Under the pieces are notes generated by a model. It searched no databases. It saw only the letters and a program-made list of their open reading frames with translations, and was not told the DNA's origin. A DNA stretch of 64,000 nt from Branchiostoma floridae (lineage: Eukaryota > Chordata > Leptocardii > Amphioxiformes > Branchiostomatidae). Of the stretch, positions 59,801-64,000 are shown one piece after another. The DNA lies in assembly GCF_000003815.2 (NCBI RefSeq), contig NC_049992.1, positions 7,556,279 through 7,620,278 on the forward strand, in the 5' to 3' direction. The first letter of the stretch is position 1. Every line of letters begins with the position of its first letter. The translations under genes were made by a program, and so were the position numbers.

Positions 59801-60095
59801 CACGCCGAGGGATCTTTTAAAAATCTTCGGCATCACCGCAGGCCCAGAGCTTAAGGTAGCGGGCCAAAGCAAAGTTGGTTCTTACGTGAAGAGTAGGCCC
59901 TTGATCGTGTACAGGAAACCTGTAAAGCGATATGTTCCAAAAGGAATCCAGGACAGCAATGTGGTGTATCAGGTCAAGCCGGGGTTTAACCCCAAGTTTC
60001 CGCACGTAGCTAGGTGGAACAACCAGTACATCGTTGTAAACAGAGACAGGCCGATTAACCAGAGCCAGGGGACTCCTAAGGAAAACAGGGTTTGA
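44813..60095 (+). CDS. Galactose 3-O-sulfotransferase (Gal3ST family)
   Basis: Three exons: 44813-45033, 58149-58310 and 58859-60095, both introns phase 2; product 539 residues. The enzyme moves sulfate from PAPS to the 3-OH of galactose on glycolipids or glycoproteins in the Golgi. Residues about 1-18 are basic, then a signal anchor (AALISGTFSCVFFIYLTG). Exon 2 has the 5'-phosphosulfate loop KVHKAGSTTTACIFQRFGY. Exon 3 has TDHIVYDRR and the 3'-phosphate motif ILRHPLDQLKSVFNWF. GAL3ST1-like cerebroside sulfotransferases are the nearest relatives I know; substrate is not decided by sequence alone. The protein is about 100 residues longer than mammalian members because of a basic, proline-rich C-terminal tail (KSRPLIVYRKPVKRYVPKG). 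Exon 1 is GC-rich, as expected near a promoter. Start chosen at the ATG just before the basic head. Confidence 0.92.
45115..45480. repeat. GT-rich low-complexity stretch
   Basis: Interrupted TGTGTG/TATGTATG repeats soon after exon 1 of the sulfotransferase gene. Confidence 0.85.
46015..46070 (+). mobile_element. LINE 3'-tail fragment
   Basis: GCAATTAGCCTTCGGGTGTG plus GCAAATAAACG is the sense form of the LINE tail found inverted at 2450 and 42190. Confidence 0.45.
48010..48230. repeat. Direct duplication of an ~80-bp segment
   Basis: TGATGTAGGAAGCCGCAATTTGTTGATACTGGAAACGACAGCGAGGAGA occurs near 48047 and again near 48182, with a similar preceding CACCGC(A/T)GA block, about 136 bp apart. Confidence 0.85.
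48308..49363. repeat. Tandem array of ~317-bp units (3.3 copies)
   Basis: Units start with ACGAGATTCCTCAGCG at 48308, 48629, 48946 and 49261 (periods 321, 317, 315; last unit partial). Each full unit contains a pair of inverted arms: GCAGTCACATATAGGTCGTG at one side and CGTGCGACCTATGTGACTGC at the other. A TIR element is therefore part of the repeat. In intron 1 of the sulfotransferase gene. Confidence 0.9.
49910..50136. mobile_element. Fold-back MITE with ~100-bp arms
   Basis: ATTCAATAATCTCCA at the left is mirrored by TGGAGATTATTGAAT at the right. The arms include AAGGAGTATAGCCGGCCAAA and its exact inverse, leaving a loop of about 50 bp. Confidence 0.88.
51309..52052. mobile_element. MITE of the CCGGTCCAA family, 744 bp
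   Basis: TAGGGCTGGGTATCGGTAC at the left and GTACCAGTACCCAGCCCTA at the right; arms of more than 100 bp contain ACCGGTTTTTCTTGTTGGAC and its inverse. The interior is itself partly palindromic (AATGGACCATTG-like blocks near 51620 and 51730). Shorter relatives lie at 38969-39180 and about 56459-56920. Confidence 0.85.
52972..53118. mobile_element. MITE with TACTGTAAATGCA termini, copy 1
   Basis: TACTGTAAATGCAGAAATAT at the left and …AAATGCATTTACAGTA at the right, with repeated internal TTCGCGGT/ACCGCGAA blocks in both orientations. A relative lies at 62778-62988. TA at both ends fits a mariner-type target. Confidence 0.8.
53505..53682. mobile_element. MITE with AGTGCGCATGCGCGAC-type termini
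   Basis: Left arm GCGCATGCGCGACGAAAGGA..TGTGGGTAATATGTCAAAGG and right arm its inverse (CCTTTGAGATACTACCCACA..CTGTCGCTGCGCATGAG). Arms of about 45 bp. Diverged relatives at 14930-15085 and 35435-35625. Confidence 0.8.
54991..55067. repeat. Tandem duplication (~37 bp x 2)
   Basis: TTCTGATGC(A/G)AAGTTAAACGATATTTTCCAACA(T/C)AAATT occurs twice in a row. Confidence 0.9.
56085..56165 (-). mobile_element. Putative tRNA-derived SINE head
   Basis: On the minus strand TAGTCCAATGG (56151-56141) fits the Pol III box A consensus and GAGTCCGACTC (56109-56099) resembles box B, at a spacing usual for tRNA-like promoters. The intervening stem-like CCTCTGGAACTAGAGG is not a normal anticodon arm, so a functional tRNA is not supported. 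Confidence 0.4.
56459..56920. repeat. Diverged CCGGTCCAA-family element
   Basis: Shares CAGGTCC(A/T)GGTC, CTCCCACTGGTATCTTACAA and a right end …GTACGGTGTACTGGTCCCTTC with 51309-52052; arms are decayed. Confidence 0.55.
57449..57606. repeat. Tandem duplication (~81 bp x 2)
   Basis: AAAAGTTCTAAGGTTGACGTAAGACGTATTG...ACCGTTAGGACTGAAGTTTAT occurs twice with few differences. Confidence 0.9.
57740..58062. repeat. Minisatellite, ~45-50-bp unit, about six copies
   Basis: The unit GGTGTTCAGCACCAAGGACAGGCCTGTATAATTGTGTGTG repeats with changes, ending less than 100 bp before exon 2 of the sulfotransferase gene. Units nearest the exon are most diverged. Confidence 0.88.
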
Positions 60096-61979
60096 CCACC
60101 TGCATCAGTGTTCTCACCAGGACTTTTTCACAGCATAGGGGCATCTTAGTGCATCGAAGACATGTGGTACCCGTGCAGTTATTGTAAGGTATCTGGGGGA
60201 ATCCTAAATTTTTATGGCCAAATATAGAGAAATATAGCAAACTTTATTTTACCTTAGTTACAAAACTACAGAAAACTCCCCTTTGTTGGTCGAAACACAG
60301 CATAGGGGCCCAAATCACAGCATAGGGGCTAAAATCACAGCATAGGTGATCCAAATCACCTGAAAAGCCCTGGCGAGAACACTACATATAAATGTTCACA
60401 CACATATTTGATTCAGCGGATGTCAGTGCAGCTACATTAAACTAGATTTTAGGACTCAGGTTAAATGTCAAACAATTATCAAATCTGTCCATGACATGAT
60501 GTAAACCAGACATTTCACAACTATAGAGCGTTTCCATGTGACGTCATCGGTGTGCCTGCTGCCATGTTGGTGTTCATATTTGATTTTCAATCAATGGAAG
60601 CTGAAGCAATTTCCGACATTGATTTTGAAGATCTTTTGGCCCTCTCAAATAACAACTGATCTACAATTCAACAAAGAAAATACCTTTAAACTACTAAAAC
60701 ACACAAAAAAGATGTGTATGTTTGAGATATGATAAATCAAAATAGGGACACCAGCAATGGTGGTCAGAATCTGCCTGCTTCTTTGATATGGAAGGTACGG
60801 GATCTATTTGATAAGCTTCTGTGAAGAGCCATCAGATGCTACACTGTACTTAACAATGATGACAGAAAGGCAATAATTCTGCTGTGCATATTGAAGTTAT
60901 TGTGTACATACTGTTATGTACAAAAAGTAAGGAAAACAATGTACAATGTACATGTGAACAATCATATTATAACTTTTCTCTTGTAAAGAGTGTATTTCAC
61001 TGGCTAAAATTTAACATAAATGTACACTTATTTGTGCAAGGTTGGCTAATGCCAAAAATAAATAAGTCAAAAAAGAAATATTTGTGTGTGTTTTTTTATA
61101 TATTGGTATCTTTCCTTACTTGGTGACTGCATGCTAAATATATGGTGGAAAAGTACAAAAGTACCAGAACACAATGCAAAAACTAACGATTTGGTGGACA
61201 TACTCTGAAAGCAAATGCTAGTCTCTCCACAGGTATTTCATACATTGTTACTGACATAATGATTATAATGATAATAACAATAATAAATCATAATAATGGA
61301 TAAAGGACAGATGCAAAAGCCTTGTGGGTAGACAGTCTGCCTTCAGAAGTCACAGATTCAAATCACACCAGAGCCAGAGCAAGGAATATTTAACCCTTAA
61401 ACTGCCAAAACTGGATATATCCGGCACACATATACACAAAATGTACATGCCCTGTGTGCCATGCCCGGTTATAACCGGGATAGCGTTTTCCCCCCGAAGT
61501 AGCAGCTTTGCGTGCGTGTAGCGCACGAACCCCGGAAGTTAGGAACTTCGGCCTTGTTCGGGTGTCTCTTTTCTGGGGTCAGCGGCCAACCCTGGCACTG
61601 ATAGCATTTTATAGGGCTGAAACTCTGGCAGTTTAAGGGTTGTAATATAGTTCATACTGCCCTCTCTGCAATCAACACGTATGAGGAAGAGTACTTGAAC
61701 ATGCAACTGTGTTTCCCAAGGGCTATGAAAAAAAGGTATGGGAAAGATTGTACCTTAAAGTAATTGATAAGCTGGTGCATCGGAGCATGATTTTGTCGGG
61801 CTCATAAGAATGCATTAATTTCCCTCTTTAACTTTCTGTGATATGACTTGTATGGTTCCCAAATGGAGTTCCCAAGAATGGAAAAAGGATTTTCCAAATT
61901 GAAGACACCACCATTGAGGAATATATACATTTGCCTTGAGAAAGCAAGATAATAGTAAGAATAGGCATAAATAGTGTCA
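60096..61979. other. Convergent intergenic space with sulfotransferase 3' UTR
   Basis: Between the sulfotransferase stop and the CENP-S stop on the other strand. Holds a small array of CACAGCATAGGGGC units at 60293-60350 (one earlier at 60131) and the inverted-repeat element at 61391-61641. No other gene recognised. Confidence 0.55.
61391..61641. mobile_element. MITE with TTAACCCTTAAACTGCCA termini
   Basis: AACCCTTAAACTGCCA at the left and TGGCAGTTTAAGGGTT at the right are perfect inverses; 251 bp, GC-rich interior with GGATATATCCGG and CCGGTTATAACCGG palindromes. Confidence 0.8.
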
Positions 61980-64000
61980 TCACATGTTTGAGTCATCATT
62001 CTCTGCATCGCTGTTGTTAGAAGGTGCTGTGGCTTTCTTAACCCTTTTGGATTTCTTCTTCTCTTTCTCTGAGACAAGACTGTCTGCCATCTGTGATATG
62101 TGCCTCTCCTAGAACAGAATTTGACAGGTTTGTCACTTTTCACAATCTCAAACTGTCATATTTTATTTACCAATAAGCCATTCCCTACAGCTCCTAGTGC
62201 ACAAGTGCAGCTGTGATGCATTTTAGGCCTTAGGTCAAAGCAAGGCAATAACAGTATTGGACAGGTTTGTCACTTTTCACAAGCTTAAGCTGTCATCTTT
62301 TATTCACCAATAAGCCATTTCATGCAGTTCCTAGTGCACAAGTGCAGTTGTGATGCATTTGAGGTCTTAGTTCAAAGTACGGCACAGACAAAGAATAGTC
62401 TGGGGCTTAAACTTTGACCTTACACCATATGTCAATACATCAAGATCGTGCATGAGTACTAGGAACAATGAAATGACTTATTGCTGACATCACATCACAT
62501 GTTCACGATGATTAAACTAATTATAAAAGGCACTCCAAAAATACAACGGGTCAATGTAAGTTTGACGGAATGAAGAATCTTTTTACCAAAGCCCGGTTTC
62601 TTCTGGCCACCAACTTCACATCATCTGCATTCACCACAGTTCTCTTCCCATGCCTGAAGACATGTAAATGGTTTACTGTATGACTATAAGATCCTTATAA
62701 AATGTGTTTCAATGACATTCAAATCCAGAGAAGCCAGACTGATGCGCATAGCAGAAGAAAAGTGGATCTTGAGAAAGTACTGTAAATGCATTTAAGTTCG
62801 CAGGGATTTAATTTCGCGGTAGCAGGAAAAGGGACTTTTTACGGTGGTTTTAATTCGCGGTAAGACCATAGACTGCAGTTGAATACCATAATAGAACAAT
62901 GTTCGCAGTGGCTTTAAGTTCGAGGTGAAGTGGTCACCGCGAAAACCGCGAACATTAATCCACCGCAAACATTTCTGCATTTACAGTAACTCAACAGACC
63001 TGAGTCAGCCTACAAGGAGACTGTTATTTTCGTCTAGGACTGTTCAGCCATAGCCAATGCTGTAGGGCTGATACACATGTATCAATAAGGATTTTACCAT
63101 GGTCATTACTGACCGAAGGGGGCCATATACATACCCAAGGGGGCCATATACATACCCAAAACCAGACGTCTTGAAAGAAGATGGTAGTACTCTGGATTAT
63201 ATACAACATCCATATACATGTATATACAGCTGGTGGAAATGTGAATATTATTTAACATCTAAGTTCTAGGGAAAGTTGAAAACTGTCAACAACCATGCAA
63301 ATCTGGCCTACCGTATATTCTCGAATAAAGTACGCACCCCAATTAAAGTACGCACCACTGATTTTGGACAAGTCTTAGACAGATCTTTGGGACTGAAAGG
63401 TAAAATGGAAAAACTCAAATAAAGTACGCACCCCTTCTCCACCAATTTTGAACAGACCTTTAACTGGATAAATTCAAATTTATGATGTTTTCCCCCGGTT
63501 ATTTTGCATAAGATAACCTGGAGAATTGCCTACTGCAATTATAAAAATCACTGTGAACTGGTAGAAGAAATCAGGAAAAACCAGTTGTACAAGTCAAAGT
63601 CACTAACTCAAAGGATTGTATGCAAATGCCAATCTTATGTAAATCATGTTTAGACAATTTCTTTGTTTCATGTTTAGACAACTACAAGACAACAACAATG
63701 TGCATGTTTTGAAAAATTACTAGAAGTGTAGCTCCACCTTGCTTTATTTTAGGCTTTTTTTACCATTTCTCTGTGCAGTGACCTCAAATAAAGTACGCAC
63801 CCCAACTTTGGCAACAACTTGTAGCACCTTTTCAATTTTGAAAAGTTAAAAATGTGCGTACTTTATTCGAGAATATACGGTAGATTGGGTTAATACAAGT
63901 GTGGGTTTAAAAAGAGAAAAACAAAACAACAAAACTGCAACCACAAAGAAGCTAATTACATACATGATGTAGGTAAACTTTTTACCTGCAAAAAGCTCCA
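61980..64000 (-). CDS. CENPS: Centromere protein S / MHF1, last three exons (partial, runs off window)
   Basis: Exons in reading order: 64000 (incomplete) to 63986, 62653-62587 and 62108-61980, joined by a phase-2 and a phase-0 intron; stop TGA at 61980-61982. CENP-S is a histone-fold protein. It pairs with CENP-X, joins CENP-T-W at kinetochores, and with FANCM acts in DNA repair. The sequence AFCRHGKRTVV then NADDVKLVARRNRAL matches the family pattern F-A-x-H-x-KRT-x2-N-x2-DVKLLARR at the loop-2/helix-3 region. The last exon continues the helix (ERHISQMADSLVSEKEKKKS) and ends in a lysine-rich then acidic tail (NNSDAENDDSNM). The N-terminal helices lie beyond the window. The exons are too short to stand out as ORFs, but phase, splice sites and family match agree. 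Confidence 0.85.
62123..62385. repeat. Tandem duplication (~137 bp x 2)
   Basis: GACAGGTTTGTCACTTTTCACAA ... ACAAGTGCAG(C/T)TGTGATGCATTT occurs twice, in the last intron of CENPS directly upstream of its final exon. Confidence 0.88.
62778..62988. mobile_element. MITE with TACTGTAAATGCA termini, copy 2
   Basis: TACTGTAAATGCATTTAAGT at the left and …AATTTCTGCATTTACAGTA-like inverse at the right, with TTCGCGGT blocks in both orientations; compare 52972-53118. In a CENPS intron. Confidence 0.82.
63309..63882. mobile_element. MITE with TACCGTATATTCTCGAATAA termini
   Basis: TACCGTATATTCTCGAATAA plus AGTACGCACC at the left, and the perfect inverse (GTGCGTACTTTATTCGAG ... ATATACGGTA) at the right. 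AATAAAGTACGCACC is also repeated internally near 63345, 63420 and 63790. 574 bp, non-coding, in a CENPS intron. Confidence 0.9.

Noticed and set aside
61320-61375. tRNA-like stretch with GATTCAAATC
   Set aside because: A box B-like sequence is present but no box A and no cloverleaf could be drawn.
1-64000. CRISPR arrays, operons, prokaryotic promoters or terminators
   Set aside because: Intron-split eukaryotic genes throughout; tandem repeats here lack the spacer pattern of CRISPR.

Overview
The window looks like draft nuclear DNA from an invertebrate deuterostome, most probably amphioxus (Branchiostoma). Genes are split by introns with GT-AG boundaries. The intergenic DNA is AT-rich and crowded with short inverted-repeat elements, microsatellites and broken LINEs. 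The gene families present (an NTase/TPR protein, a polypeptide GalNAc-transferase, collagen-stalked C-type lectins, a Gal-3-O-sulfotransferase, CENP-S) fit a chordate-grade animal. The species assignment is inference. Three runs of N (15718-15817, 21723-21981, 33585-33724) are assembly gaps.

Layout. 1598-8851 (+): a four-exon gene for a very large TPR protein with a DUF294/GlnD-like nucleotidyltransferase region and 21 kinesin-light-chain-type TPRs; its frame is broken by one nonsense codon and one 1-nt frameshift. 18889-9228 (-): a 12-exon polypeptide N-acetylgalactosaminyltransferase (type II anchor, GT27 catalytic domain, ricin-type lectin tail), with one exon partly lost in gap 1. 19909-20146 (+): an orphan terminal exon of an ST6Gal-type sialyltransferase. 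21112-28578 (+): a six-exon membrane C-type lectin with a short collagen segment. 37068-31118 (-): its convergent paralogue, with a roughly 190-residue collagen stalk and no recognised first exon. 44813-60095 (+): a three-exon galactose 3-O-sulfotransferase with a 13-kb first intron full of repeats. 64000-61980 (-): the last three exons of CENP-S/MHF1, running off the window end.

The exon models were built by reading splice sites and codon phase by eye; each join stated keeps the frame. Several coding exons (GALNT exons, the first lectin exons, the CENP-S exons) are too short to show as long ORFs.

Four of the genes make or bind galactose/GalNAc glycans (GALNT, the sialyltransferase exon, two QPD-type lectins, the Gal sulfotransferase). 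This may be coincidence. The most unusual structure is at 25098-27869, in the last intron of the first lectin gene. There a terminal-inverted-repeat element carries a near-identical copy of intron 2/exon 3 of the TPR gene, and that copy is split by a young LINE with a perfect 8-bp target-site duplication.
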